Source: Halobacillus hunanensis
Lineage (GTDB): Bacteria > Bacillota > Bacilli > Bacillales > Halobacillaceae
DNA: 64,000 nt
Reading direction: 5' to 3'
Assembly (NCBI RefSeq): GCF_900166655.1
Contig: NZ_FVZB01000006.1
Span: 868,001 to 932,000, forward strand
Part shown: one piece after another, positions 48,528 through 57,597 of the stretch
Numbering within the stretch: the first letter of the stretch is position 1
How the letters are laid out: the number at the start of each line of letters is the position of its first letter
Notes under the pieces: model-generated
Databases searched by the model: none
Seen by the model: the letters and a program-made list of their open reading frames with translations, nothing else
Told to the model about the DNA's origin: nothing
Made by a program: the position numbers and the translations under genes

Positions 48528-48640
48528 TTCACACAGGAACAAGTGTTCTGTTATAATATATTTAGAGAAGGAAGGATCAGTAAATTAGAGACCTCCCCTA
48601 AACTATCTAATCTGCAAGACTCTTCCTTCTCTAAATTCCC
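48528..48640 (+). ncRNA. candidate small RNA with anti-Shine-Dalgarno loop
   Basis: A promoter with -35 TTCACA (48528-48533), 18-base spacer and extended -10 TGTTATAAT (TATAAT at 48552-48557) predicts a start near 48564. Immediately there, 48561-48574 and 48622-48635 form a perfect 14-bp stem (TTTAGAGAAGGAAG and its complement). An inner stem ATTAGA/TCTAAT (48584-48589, 48606-48611) presents a loop with ACCTCCCC (48591-48598), complementary to Shine-Dalgarno sequences. No coding frame is present. A clear Rho-independent terminator is lacking, which lowers confidence. Confidence 0.5.
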
Positions 48641-48712
48641 AGTATTCATTAGTGCCCAGTACTTAATAGAGTAAATATTATCTTAACAGCACTGGGTTAG
48701 ATCCGTTCACTC

Positions 48713-49060
48713 TTAATCTTGAACAAACCCTAACTCATTACCGTCCAAATCAACAATGGTAAATTTCCGGCTGCCGTATGCAGTGGAAAATAACTCTTCT
48801 ACTACTTCTGCTTTATTCTTTAACCGCTCCCATAATGAATCCACATCATCAACATAGAAATTAAAGCGACCGGGTGTAGGATAATTTTTATGTTCCATTA
48901 GAGCGAACATTGCTCCACTTTCATGTTCGAAATGGACATAATTTGGATTTTCTGGTGGCCAAGAACCATCTACGCTAAATCCTAAAACGTCTTTATACCA
49001 TTTGATTGCTCTATCCAATTCCTTAACATTTGCTCTGACGTGTAACAGTTTGGTCCTCAT
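48713..49060 (-). CDS. VOC (glyoxalase/bleomycin resistance) family protein
   Basis: A 115-residue single vicinal-oxygen-chelate domain with paired beta-alpha-beta-beta-beta modules. It begins MRTKLLHVRANVKELDRAIKWY and ends in DLDGNELGFVQD, where the terminal Glu is a typical metal ligand. Possible roles include glyoxalase-like enzymes or drug sequestration; the substrate is not predictable. Confidence 0.82.
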   Translation of the reverse strand: MRTKLLHVRANVKELDRAIKWYKDVLGFSVDGSWPPENPNYVHFEHESGAMFALMEHKNYPTPGRFNFYVDDVDSLWERLKNKAEVVEELFSTAYGSRKFTIVDLDGNELGFVQD

Positions 49061-49202
49061 TAAGTTTTACCCTCTTGAGCTATGATTAGCTAAGATGTAT
49101 TCAATCGCTATCTAAACTTTGCTAGAAAATATTCTAATGCCAAATTCCTTCTTTTAATTGCATAGATAAATACTTCTACATCAATTTCTGTCACTCCTGC
49201 AA

Positions 49203-49232
49203 AAAAACACCCTTCTTATCAAGAAGGGCGTT
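49203..49232 (-). terminator. terminator of the ring-cleaving dioxygenase gene
   Basis: On the minus strand the arms AACGCCCTTCTT and AAGAAGGGTGTT flank a 3-base loop and are followed by a T run, 20 bases after the stop codon. Confidence 0.8.
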
Positions 49233-49251
49233 ATCGCGGGTCAAATTATCA

Positions 49252-50229
49252 TTACTCTTTAGTAAAAGTTTTTGTACTTCTAACCGTATCAATTGGGCGG
49301 ACCATTTCCTCGATTTCCTTACGTTTCGGTTCTAAGGATGGGGGCAAAGATAGCTTCTCCCCAAGCGTTTCATAAGACTCATCACCCATAAACCCTGGTC
49401 CATCTGTAGCAAACTCAAACAGGATTTGCGGAGCGACATTCGCGTAAAGGGACTCAAAGAAATGACGGTTTACATAGCCGGAAGTCCGGAAACCGAAACC
49501 GTCCATCCGTTTTATCCATTCATCCAGCACGGAACGGTCCTCCACTCGAAACGCCGTATGGTGAACTGTGCCAAAACCTTGTCTGGCTTGCGGAAGAACG
49601 GTGTTATATTCAACGACTACAGCGGCGCCGTTTCCTCCCTCGCCGACTTCAAATAAATGAAAGGACCCTTCTTTATCTATTTCAGTAAATTGCAGAACTT
49701 TTTCCAACATGTCTTTAAAGTAATCAACATTATCAACTCGCACAAAAATGGGACCCAATCCAGTAATAGCGTATTCTAAAGGAATCGGACCATTTTGCCA
49801 TGGTGTACCAGCAGACACGCCTTCATTATTTTCATCGGATATTAGTTGATAGTGCTGATCATCGAAATCCACGAAAGATAGCACCTTTTTACCAAATTGC
49901 TTCTTAATGCCGCTATGCTTTACCTTTAGCCGATCAAAACGCTTCACCCAATAATCCAAAGCTTCATCACTTGGTACTCTGAAAGAAGTTTTCGAAATCT
50001 CATTCGTTCCGTGGACGCCTTTAGGAATACCAGGGAAATCAAAGAATGTCATATCCGTTCCCGGACTTCCTGTATCATCGGCAAAGAACAAATGGTAGGT
50101 TTGAATGTCATCTTGATTAACTGTTTTCTTAACTAAACGCATTCCTAGCACGTATGTGAAAAATTCATAATTCTTCTCAGCACTGCTCGTAATCGCTGTT
50201 ACATGATGTATGCCTTTTAATCCATTCAT
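49252..50229 (-). CDS. ring-cleaving dioxygenase, MhqO-like
   Basis: A 325-residue extradiol-type dioxygenase with two VOC modules; metal ligands are expected in GIHHVTAITSS (N-terminal), TVHHTAFRV and the late Glu in ILFEFATDGPG. It resembles the B. subtilis MhqA/MhqE/MhqO enzymes that open hydroquinone or quinone rings in electrophile stress. ATG at 50229 with GGGAGGAG upstream. An MhqR-like palindrome lies 63 bases before the start, which supports the assignment. Confidence 0.85.
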   Translation of the reverse strand: MNGLKGIHHVTAITSSAEKNYEFFTYVLGMRLVKKTVNQDDIQTYHLFFADDTGSPGTDMTFFDFPGIPKGVHGTNEISKTSFRVPSDEALDYWVKRFDRLKVKHSGIKKQFGKKVLSFVDFDDQHYQLISDENNEGVSAGTPWQNGPIPLEYAITGLGPIFVRVDNVDYFKDMLEKVLQFTEIDKEGSFHLFEVGEGGNGAAVVVEYNTVLPQARQGFGTVHHTAFRVEDRSVLDEWIKRMDGFGFRTSGYVNRHFFESLYANVAPQILFEFATDGPGFMGDESYETLGEKLSLPPSLEPKRKEIEEMVRPIDTVRSTKTFTKE

Positions 50230-50291
50230 ATTATTACTCCTCCCTATATGAATCACTTTTATAACTGGACTTTTTATTAAAGTCATTGATT

Positions 50292-50309
50292 TATCTTTAA
50301 TTCAAGATA
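50292..50309. promoter_or_regulatory. MhqR-like operator
   Basis: TATCTTTAATTCAAGATA is an inverted repeat (TATCTT-AA/TT-AAGATA with one mismatch) resembling the TATCTCGAATTCGAGATA-type MhqR box. On the minus strand its TTGAAT would serve as -35, with TTTAAT 18 bases downstream as -10, so binding would block the promoter. Confidence 0.55.
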
Positions 50310-50457
50310 AATGTACTATTTATTCTACCTTCTGTCAATCAGGCCGATTTATCCTACCCAACCATATCCATGGCTTACTCCAGCACGGCAATTAGTTTAT
50401 CCTGTTCGAACCTCGGGAATAAAACTAGCAAGGTAAATTTTCAAGGAGGCAATTCAA

Positions 50458-51210
50458 ATGTTTCATAATGAAAAGAAGATCCACGGCTATCAGATTAATG
50501 CAACTGATGATGAATTAGGAAAAGTTGAATCATTTCTGTTTGATGATGAGAGTTGGACGATTCGCTACCTCGTTGCGGACACCCGAAAGTGGCTTCCAGG
50601 ACGTACCGTACTAATCTCACCAATTTCCATCACAGCTGTTAACCACGAAGAAAGTCATGTAACGGTACAATTATCAAAAGAGCAAGTGAAGGACAGTCCG
50701 AATATCGATTCAGAAAGCCCAGTATCCCGTGAACAGGAGTTGAAATTAAACCAATATTACGGTTGGGGCAGTTACTGGGGCGGTCCTGGCGTTTGGGGTG
50801 CAAATATGTATCCTAACCACCTGCTGGGAGAACACCTTGTTCAAGGTTCCCTTAACACGGAGGAAGAACCTGGAGAGTCCCATATAAGAAGCACCTCGGA
50901 AATTGAGAATTACGAAATTCATGCGGAAGATGGCGGGGTCGGTCATGTTGAAAGTTTCCTTTTAGATGACGAAAGCTGGCAAATCCGCTATATAATAGTA
51001 GATACGAAAAATTGGAAATCTGGAAAAAAAGTGCTTGTCGCACCTGCATGGATTACGGAAGTGAAATGGGAGGAAAAGAGAGTTTATGTTTCTCTTAATC
51101 AAGAAAAGGTTAAAAATGCGCCTGAATACGATCCTGATTCCCCTATTTCAAATGCATTCGAAGAAAAGCTTCACAACGCTTACGGAAAAGAATTTTCTCA
51201 CAATAAATAA
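50458..51210 (+). CDS. protein with two PRC-barrel domains
   Basis: A 250-residue cytosolic protein with an internal duplication. Each half starts with a motif like IHGYQINATDDELGKVESFLFDDESW / IENYEIHAEDGGVGHVESFLLDDESW and ends in a strand-helix segment with an L-KEQVKD/LNQEKVKN pattern. The halves are joined by a linker rich in Gly, Trp and Tyr (about 98-115). PRC-barrels serve in RNA processing and photosynthetic reaction centres, but stand-alone duplicates like this have no known role; a stress link is often assumed. Confidence 0.85.
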   Translation: MFHNEKKIHGYQINATDDELGKVESFLFDDESWTIRYLVADTRKWLPGRTVLISPISITAVNHEESHVTVQLSKEQVKDSPNIDSESPVSREQELKLNQYYGWGSYWGGPGVWGANMYPNHLLGEHLVQGSLNTEEEPGESHIRSTSEIENYEIHAEDGGVGHVESFLLDDESWQIRYIIVDTKNWKSGKKVLVAPAWITEVKWEEKRVYVSLNQEKVKNAPEYDPDSPISNAFEEKLHNAYGKEFSHNK

Positions 51211-51242
51211 GTGGTCGCTTCGATTACTCTAAGTAATTATAA

Positions 51243-51286
51243 ATACCCAATTTTTCTCTAGATTCATAGAGAGAAATTGGGTATGA
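51243..51286. terminator. bidirectional terminator after the PRC-barrel gene
   Basis: Arms ATACCCAATTTTTCTCT and AGAGAGAAATTGGGTAT, with a few unpaired bases, surround a short loop. It separates convergent PRC-barrel and acetyltransferase genes. Confidence 0.7.
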
Positions 51287-51320
51287 ATTAAGAATCTATT
51301 TTCAAACTGTCCTCAATGAC

Positions 51321-51884
51321 CTATAGTTTAACCTTTGCATAAACGCATGTATCCCGAAGCTCTTTCCCATCCGCCGACCGATCTTCGTTTCTAAGAATTC
51401 CTTCAAAATCAAAATTCAATCTCTCGGGTATTGCTATGCTCTTCACATTATTAGAGTCGCACCTTATCTCAACACGATTAGCCCCCAATTCTTTAAAAGC
51501 AAAACCTGTTATCCCTTCTACAGCTTCTGTTGTATAACCATTTCCGCAAAAACGAGTATCGCCCCAGTATCCTATCTCAAACTTTGGAACTTCCCAATCT
51601 ATACGATGAAGGCCCGATGAGCAAACTAGCTCTCCCGTTTGTTTGTGAAAGGCAAGCAGTCTTAAGTCCTCTCTTTTCAAGAAATTAATGTGTGCTTCCC
51701 GAATGTTGATTTCCGTCTCCTCTTCACTTTGATCGTTCTGAGCAAAGGGCATCCACGGCTTAAGTTCATTTATCGAAGCTCTAAGAGACTCATAGACTGC
51801 CTTCCCATCCCCTGGTTTCGGGAGCCTGACAAATAAACGCTCGGTTTCAAATTTATGGGGAAAATCAAGCAGTATAGGGTTCAT
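51321..51884 (-). CDS. GNAT acetyltransferase, RimJ/RimL type
   Basis: A 187-residue acetyltransferase. The family start FETERLFVRLPKPGDG, the central FEIGYWGDTRFCGNGYTTEAV acetyl-CoA loop and NRVEIRCDSNNVKSIAIPERL are those of the RimJ/RimL group, which acetylates ribosomal protein or other amines. GAGGGGATCC lies before the start. The target is unknown. Confidence 0.85.
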   Translation of the reverse strand: MNPILLDFPHKFETERLFVRLPKPGDGKAVYESLRASINELKPWMPFAQNDQSEEETEINIREAHINFLKREDLRLLAFHKQTGELVCSSGLHRIDWEVPKFEIGYWGDTRFCGNGYTTEAVEGITGFAFKELGANRVEIRCDSNNVKSIAIPERLNFDFEGILRNEDRSADGKELRDTCVYAKVKL

Positions 51885-51929
51885 CGAGGATCCCCTCCTT
51901 CATTGTTCTACCAATTTTCAATTACCGCT

Positions 51930-52949
51930 CTATTTAACAAAGGTTTTTTCTAACTCTTTCATGACATCGCGTGCTCCTGAGCTTTTGTTCGAAAGGACGG
52001 CAAGCTTCATTTCTGACTGCGGATAGAAAGCAGCGTGAAAACTTACCCCAGGATCGTATCCCATCACGTGGTATTTATAGATAGTACTATGTTTATAGTA
52101 GATCCATAACCCATATCCATAATCAACTTCTTCATTCACTTGGGCATAGGGAGTCAGCAGCGTGTTTGTCGTTTGTTCATCCAATAACTTATAATCCATC
52201 AAAGCCTCCCATAGTTTGATCATATCCAACGCAGATACAAAAGCACCGCCATCCGATCCACCTTTAATCGGAACAGAGTACGCATTCGTTCTCCATGTCC
52301 CATCCCGTTGATCGATGTACCCATATGCAGTGTTTCCAGGCAGGCTATCAAGGGAGAAATAACCCGACTGATCCATTCCGCACCGCTCGAAAATGTTTGT
52401 TTCCACATATTCTTGAAAAGAAGTACCCGTTTGTTGCTCCACAATTAACCCCAGCACTATGTATCCAGCATTGTTGTAATGAAATTTCTCTCCTGGAGTA
52501 AACATCATTTTTCCGTGTTGAAACATTGGGAGAAAATCCCTTAGATTTTTCAACAAATACATTGGGGTTTGTTTCCAAACATCTTCAAAGTCCTCCATTC
52601 GTTCTTCATCAAAATAGTCTGCCATCCCCGAACTATGGGTTAGCAGGTGATGGATGGTAACTCTTTCATCAACATACGGAAATTCAATATCTAAACAATC
52701 TTTTAGTCGTGTTTGAAAGGATAGCAGGTTATTTTCAACTAGTTGCGCAATGGCTATAGCCGTAAATAATTTGCAGCCAGAGGCAATTCCAAAGCGGGTA
52801 TTGATTTTATTCAAACTCTCATCAGCTCGATTAGCATGGCCAGATGCGGATTGAAATAAAACTTCCTTGTGATCTTTCACCAATACTGTTCCAGAAAAGC
52901 CATCCTCTTTGATATGATGTTCCATTGATGTTACACCCTTCTTATCCAA
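51930..52949 (-). CDS. serine hydrolase, beta-lactamase class C fold
   Basis: About 340 residues with the SxxK motif as SGCK, the YxN motif as YNN (in FHYNNAGYIVLG) and a late HVMGYDPG in place of the KTG box. No signal peptide is present, which argues against a secreted beta-lactamase and for an intracellular esterase or peptidase. The start is uncertain: a TTG at 52949 has AAGGAGG nine bases away, and an ATG at 52925 follows a weaker site. It overlaps no neighbour and is 20 bases downstream of a GNAT gene. Confidence 0.82.
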   Translation of the reverse strand: MDKKGVTSMEHHIKEDGFSGTVLVKDHKEVLFQSASGHANRADESLNKINTRFGIASGCKLFTAIAIAQLVENNLLSFQTRLKDCLDIEFPYVDERVTIHHLLTHSSGMADYFDEERMEDFEDVWKQTPMYLLKNLRDFLPMFQHGKMMFTPGEKFHYNNAGYIVLGLIVEQQTGTSFQEYVETNIFERCGMDQSGYFSLDSLPGNTAYGYIDQRDGTWRTNAYSVPIKGGSDGGAFVSALDMIKLWEALMDYKLLDEQTTNTLLTPYAQVNEEVDYGYGLWIYYKHSTIYKYHVMGYDPGVSFHAAFYPQSEMKLAVLSNKSSGARDVMKELEKTFVK

Positions 52950-52968
52950 TAACCTCACCCTCCTTCAT

Positions 52969-53406
52969 CTATTCGATCACTTTCTTAAACACATAACTTG
53001 CCTTGTTATAATCCATTCGTTCCTCATAAAACCGATGGGCATCATTTCGCTGCAACCCTGACGATAAAGCCACTGCTTCAAAGCCATGCTCCTTCGTCCA
53101 CTCATGGACAAAAGAAAGTAGTTGACCACCATACCCTTTTGAGCGATTCTCCCTGCTTGTCACAAGATCACATACCCATACAAAACGTCCGTAATAAAGA
53201 GTGATCATTGGTTTAAAACCCGTTACAGCGACAATCTTTCCTTGATCATATAGTGCAAAAAGCTGATAGCTGTCCTTTTCCCTTGCTTCTGTAACAAGCG
53301 CTAAATACGTTTCTTGATCTAAATGGGTACGAAGTTGTTTCATGACTGGAAAAGCTTCTACGATTTCTGTTTCTGATTTTAACTCTTTAATTTCGACACC
53401 GTTCAT
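52969..53406 (-). CDS. GNAT family acetyltransferase
   Basis: A 145-residue acetyltransferase with the acetyl-CoA loop in [15 protein letters not shown] and the C-terminal [18 protein letters not shown] typical of small-molecule N-acetyltransferases. Ribosome site AGAGGG upstream. Close linkage with the downstream serine hydrolase gene suggests co-transcription; the substrate is not predictable. Confidence 0.83.
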   Translation of the reverse strand: MNGVEIKELKSETEIVEAFPVMKQLRTHLDQETYLALVTEAREKDSYQLFALYDQGKIVAVTGFKPMITLYYGRFVWVCDLVTSRENRSKGYGGQLLSFVHEWTKEHGFEAVALSSGLQRNDAHRFYEERMDYNKASYVFKKVIE

Positions 53407-53497
53407 GAAATCCCTCTTTCTTAACGAAAATGATATTTTTCTTTATGTCCCGTCCCGAGAAAGTTTAACATTTTCACAAAACCACCCCGATCTTTTC

Positions 53498-55486
53498 TTA
53501 AGAAGAACGACTATGCTCACTATTCATAAACACAAAGTCTTCTTTAGCCGGTTGCTTGGCAATAGTCTTTTGCGACTTACTTGCAGAGAATAGCCTGCGA
53601 TACCATTGATTGCGTTCGATAGGCACCCCAACACGTTTTTGCTGGACTTCCTTAATGCCCTGGATAACAAACTGCATGGCAACGATGACCACCATGAATG
53701 CAACGAGTGGAGGGATAATGTACCACCATCGCCCCGTCATTAAAGCATTCTTAGATGAACCAATTAGACCGGACCATTCGTAAGTTGTCGATTGCGGCGG
53801 GTCCGGCATAAACGGAGTATGTGAAACATCCGTACCGCCGAAAAAGATGCTAAACACGCCCAAATGAATGAAGATTAACAAGGTCTGAATAAACTGTTGA
53901 CCAAATACAATCCCCATTCGAGCGCTTAAGTGCGGCAGGAGATGTCTCCACAATAAATGAACTGAACTGCCTCCTAGCACCTTAGTACTCAGGACAAATT
54001 CTTCTTTCATGATTAGTTTCATTTCATTTCCAAATAACGTAATAAGGAGTGGCACAGCCAGAATGGTGAGAACAATCCCTTGATAGATAATCCTCTCCAT
54101 TTCTGTTGTCGTAAAACCGCCTGGAGGCATCCAAAGCACAGGCCTTAACAATAAATAAGCAATAACCGTTAAGGGTAAGAAATGCATGCCGTCTGCCAAT
54201 TTCTCCAGCACCCGCTGCAGCTTCGGAGGACAGAAAAAAGCGTAAGGTATGGCTAGGATAAAGCCGATTGCCACTCTTAGCAAAGCAATAGCTATACCAA
54301 ATAAAACCGTGTACTTTGCTCCAGTAAGCATCTGATCCAATATACTGTAGCCAAGCTCATCTGTCCCGAGGAAGACATACTCGTGGGAGTGAGGTGCGGC
54401 GCTGACTAATATTCCATTGTCGTCGTAAATGTGATAGAACTTTTCAACAAGAGGATCAGCTGTAGCCGTGTAGATCAAACTGGTTGCAACAATGGCAAAG
54501 ATGACCCCAAATCCAATCAGAAATTTTACATTTTTGAAATGCACCCCCACTTCCCGAACAAACAGTCTAACTAACTTTCCATTTGGCTTGAACGAAAGAG
54601 AGCCGAGGAACCTGTTCATCTTCAAATTAGTCTCTTCTGCAACCCTGTTTTCTTTAAAGATAAACAGCTCTGTTCCTTGGTAAAAAATGAAAAACGGCGT
54701 GAACAGCATAACAAGGATTAAAAATGTCACAATCGGTCCAAAATCACTCATAAAGGCTGAAGTAATCCCATTAATGTTGAAAATATACTCGATAATCAAA
54801 AGGCTCGATAAAGCTCCCCACAGGATAATTTTTGAATGATAAAATATGCTTTTTATAATGTTCCTAAGAATATGGACGTTAAGGATAAAGGATTTAACCA
54901 TCCCTTTACTTTTGGCGAACTGTACATAGGATTTCGTCATTTCTTCGTCCAATTGAATTAATATAATTTTATAAAGAGAAACCATAGGAAGAATGGCTAA
55001 TGCTGCGATGGGAAGAGCATAAATCCTTTCCTGACCAACTGTAACGAAATCCATGAACAAGATCCCTGTCTGTTTATACAGCCACACAATTACCAGCTGA
55101 GCACTGAAGGCGAGAAGCAGGTCGGGAACAGCTTCAACTAAATTAAGCAGCCTCATTACAAGCCTTTTTAAAACAGATGGCAGGAAAAAGGTGCCAATAG
55201 CAAATAAGAAGGCGAGGACAAATCCCAATGCAATCGCCCCCATGAAGATGGTCATAGAGTAACGATAAGGATCCCAAAGATATTCAAGTAATGGCACCGG
55301 ATTCCCTTTGAAAAAATACACCCACTCCGACGGATGGATCACTGTTTGGAACAAATATATTAACTCGCTAATATAGGCGGATGCATTAAAGAAAGTACCT
55401 GTTTTGAATAAGGCTGGTGAAGCACTGATTAAAAGAATGCCAACTAAGCCAAAAATATAATACAACATAAACTTGATTAATTTCAT
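53498..55486 (-). CDS. fused OppB/OppC-like ABC permease
   Basis: A 662-residue membrane protein that joins two peptide-transporter permease domains. The N-terminal half (about 60-290) has the MetI-like region ending FILNVHILRNIIKSIF. The C-terminal half (about 370-620) contains VFLGTDELGYSILDQMLTGAKYT, a typical OppC/DppC signature, and a second coupling region HLLWRHLLPHLSARM. The ATG at 55486 has AAGGAGG. No substrate-binding protein or ATPase gene is next to it, so it is an orphan whose partners must be elsewhere. Confidence 0.82.
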   Translation of the reverse strand: MKLIKFMLYYIFGLVGILLISASPALFKTGTFFNASAYISELIYLFQTVIHPSEWVYFFKGNPVPLLEYLWDPYRYSMTIFMGAIALGFVLAFLFAIGTFFLPSVLKRLVMRLLNLVEAVPDLLLAFSAQLVIVWLYKQTGILFMDFVTVGQERIYALPIAALAILPMVSLYKIILIQLDEEMTKSYVQFAKSKGMVKSFILNVHILRNIIKSIFYHSKIILWGALSSLLIIEYIFNINGITSAFMSDFGPIVTFLILVMLFTPFFIFYQGTELFIFKENRVAEETNLKMNRFLGSLSFKPNGKLVRLFVREVGVHFKNVKFLIGFGVIFAIVATSLIYTATADPLVEKFYHIYDDNGILVSAAPHSHEYVFLGTDELGYSILDQMLTGAKYTVLFGIAIALLRVAIGFILAIPYAFFCPPKLQRVLEKLADGMHFLPLTVIAYLLLRPVLWMPPGGFTTTEMERIIYQGIVLTILAVPLLITLFGNEMKLIMKEEFVLSTKVLGGSSVHLLWRHLLPHLSARMGIVFGQQFIQTLLIFIHLGVFSIFFGGTDVSHTPFMPDPPQSTTYEWSGLIGSSKNALMTGRWWYIIPPLVAFMVVIVAMQFVIQGIKEVQQKRVGVPIERNQWYRRLFSASKSQKTIAKQPAKEDFVFMNSEHSRSS

Positions 55487-55608
55487 TCTCAAGCCTCCTT
55501 TAGGCTTTCCAGCCATATTTCTAACCTTTTTCAATTTTAAAAATAGTCAGTCACATATGTATAAAAAAAGATATACTGATTAACAGTATACCTTTCCTAC
55601 TACTTATA

Positions 55609-56109
55609 CTAATGAATCCGGCGAATTTTTTCAATAAAATTCCAACCTTCTGTTATTTCCTCACTAGAATAATTTTGTTTTCCTTTTACAATGTGTACTT
55701 TTTCCGTGATTTCATCCTTAGGTAATTGTTCAAAGAAAAGCATAGTGGAAACGAGCTCCAAGAACCGGGAGCTCTGGGCCCCCATTTCTTTAATATGTTC
55801 ATCAAAAGGCGGCAGATGTACATTTGAATGTTTAAGAAAATCATGGCCCGCCTCCGTCATTCGGTAACGGTATTGATAATAATTCTTTTTCTCTTCTTTT
55901 GTTTCACTTATGAAACCCAAGTTGCACATTTCCTCAATCCTTAACGTCAATTCTTCAGAATAGGGACCATAAAAATGAAATTCATAACGTTCCTCAAACG
56001 GAATATCACACTTTTTCAAGATATAAATCATCTTTTGCAGCTTTTTTCGTCCGACGATATCTTCAGAGCTTGAGAAGAATTGCATTAACTTTGCGTGATT
56101 CTCCAACAT
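55609..56109 (-). CDS. ywgA: YwgA family protein
   Basis: A 166-residue protein with a winged-helix-like N-terminal pattern (GRKKLQKMIYILKKCDIPF...FYGPYSEEL) and a helical C-terminus. The family is conserved beside the HD-domain protein YwfO in Bacillales. Its function is unknown; the fold hints at a DNA or protein binding role. It is 14 bases downstream of ywfO, one operon. Confidence 0.85.
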   Translation of the reverse strand: MLENHAKLMQFFSSSEDIVGRKKLQKMIYILKKCDIPFEERYEFHFYGPYSEELTLRIEEMCNLGFISETKEEKKNYYQYRYRMTEAGHDFLKHSNVHLPPFDEHIKEMGAQSSRFLELVSTMLFFEQLPKDEITEKVHIVKGKQNYSSEEITEGWNFIEKIRRIH

Positions 56110-56123
56110 GACAACTCCACCCC

Positions 56124-57419
56124 TTATCCAAACAAAATTTCCATAATACGCTGTTTCGTCTTACTCCGGTCCGGCATTTCCTCTAATCGATCAAGCGGTA
56201 TATATAATTTATGATCTGTACGTTTTTTCCCAGAAATCGATTCAACAATATCTGAGAGACGGGATAACTCCTTAAGTTCTTGGTTGGGCTTTAACAAATG
56301 GATAGGGAGCCGCTCCCCTTCTTCGCCAGGACGGTAAAAATCATATGGTAAATCTGAGCTTGAATCGACAACCAAATAATAGTCAGGATTCAACCCTGCC
56401 TCCTGGAACAGCCTATACAGCTCCATCCATTCGTTCATCTGTGAATTTGGATTAAACTCTATGTACTTTAAGAGTCGGCGGTTAACGAATCGATCACAAA
56501 GGTCAGACAGTATAGGATCATCCTCTTCCATCCACATTTGAAAATAGTAAAGTGTGATAGACTCATCCAACGCTAAATATTCCTTTAAATTTGGCTTCTC
56601 CGTGAAAAAGGAAAGAAAATGTGTCGGTTCCAGTTTGAAGGTGTATCCTTCCTCATACAGCTCTTTCGCACGGTGAAGAATTTTTGACAAAATCACTTCA
56701 GCACTCCGTGTCACAGGGTGAAAATAAACTTGCCAATACATTTGATAACGACTCATAATATAATCCTCGACTGCATGCATTCCACTTTCTTTCACAACCA
56801 CCTGGTCCTCCATCGGACGCATCACCCGAAGAATCCGTTCCATGTCAAAATGTCCGTAACTTACCCCTGTAAAATAGGCATCACGCTGCAGATAATCCAT
56901 TCGATCCGCGTCAATTTGGCTCGAAATCAGACTGACCACGAGTTTATTTTTATATGTTTTATTAATAACATCCGCCACTTTTTTTGGAAATCCTTCCTCT
57001 ACTTTAGAGAGCACTTGATGGATTTTCGTGTCTCCGAGCAAGATTGCCTGCGTGAAATCCTCATGATCGAGCTTAAAGACTTTTTCAAACGAATGAGAAA
57101 AAGGCCCGTGGCCGAGATCATGCAGCAGGGCGGCCGCTAAGCAAAGCAAGCGTTCCTCTTCATCCCAATTAGGGCGGTCTTTAAAGTTGCTAATAATTCT
57201 ACGTACAATCTCGTACACTCCGAGTGAGTGGTTGAAGCGGCTATGCTCAGCTCCATGAAACGTTAAGTAGCTCGTCCCTAACTGTCTAACTCTTCTTAGA
57301 CGCTGAAATTCAGGTGTGCCGATCAAGTCCCAGATGACTCGGTCGCGTACATGAATGTAGCGATGTACGGGATCTTTAAATACTTTTTCTTCACTTAATT
57401 TCTCGTCACGATAGGCCAT
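56124..57419 (-). CDS. ywfO: HD-domain phosphohydrolase YwfO
   Basis: A 431-residue metal-dependent phosphohydrolase of the HD superfamily related to dGTP triphosphohydrolases and SAMHD1. The metal ligands are H in RFNHSLGV, HD in LLHDLGHGPFSHSFE and the late D in SSQIDADRMDYL. B. subtilis YwfO has nucleotide phosphohydrolase activity. It pairs with ywgA. A hairpin (AGAACCGG/CCGGTTCT, about 57500-57525) lies 80 bases upstream and terminates glpQ-side transcription or the reverse. Confidence 0.9.
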   Translation of the reverse strand: MAYRDEKLSEEKVFKDPVHRYIHVRDRVIWDLIGTPEFQRLRRVRQLGTSYLTFHGAEHSRFNHSLGVYEIVRRIISNFKDRPNWDEEERLLCLAAALLHDLGHGPFSHSFEKVFKLDHEDFTQAILLGDTKIHQVLSKVEEGFPKKVADVINKTYKNKLVVSLISSQIDADRMDYLQRDAYFTGVSYGHFDMERILRVMRPMEDQVVVKESGMHAVEDYIMSRYQMYWQVYFHPVTRSAEVILSKILHRAKELYEEGYTFKLEPTHFLSFFTEKPNLKEYLALDESITLYYFQMWMEEDDPILSDLCDRFVNRRLLKYIEFNPNSQMNEWMELYRLFQEAGLNPDYYLVVDSSSDLPYDFYRPGEEGERLPIHLLKPNQELKELSRLSDIVESISGKKRTDHKLYIPLDRLEEMPDRSKTKQRIMEILFG

Positions 57420-57597
57420 TAGCTTGTCCTTTCTTCACGACATTTTCTATAATTATATACCTTTTTTCAGCATAAAAAAACATCTTGACAAAGCAAAGAA
57501 CCGGACATTTATATGACCGGTTCTCTAGAGATAAGGTATGGAACTTCTTCTATTCATAACGGAAAAATTGGTGGGTACACCCTACCAGTTCCGCCTC

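Noticed and set aside
48561-48635. MITE with terminal inverted repeats
   Set aside because: The ends are perfect inverted repeats, but no target duplication flanks them, and a strong promoter points into the structure, so an RNA is favoured.
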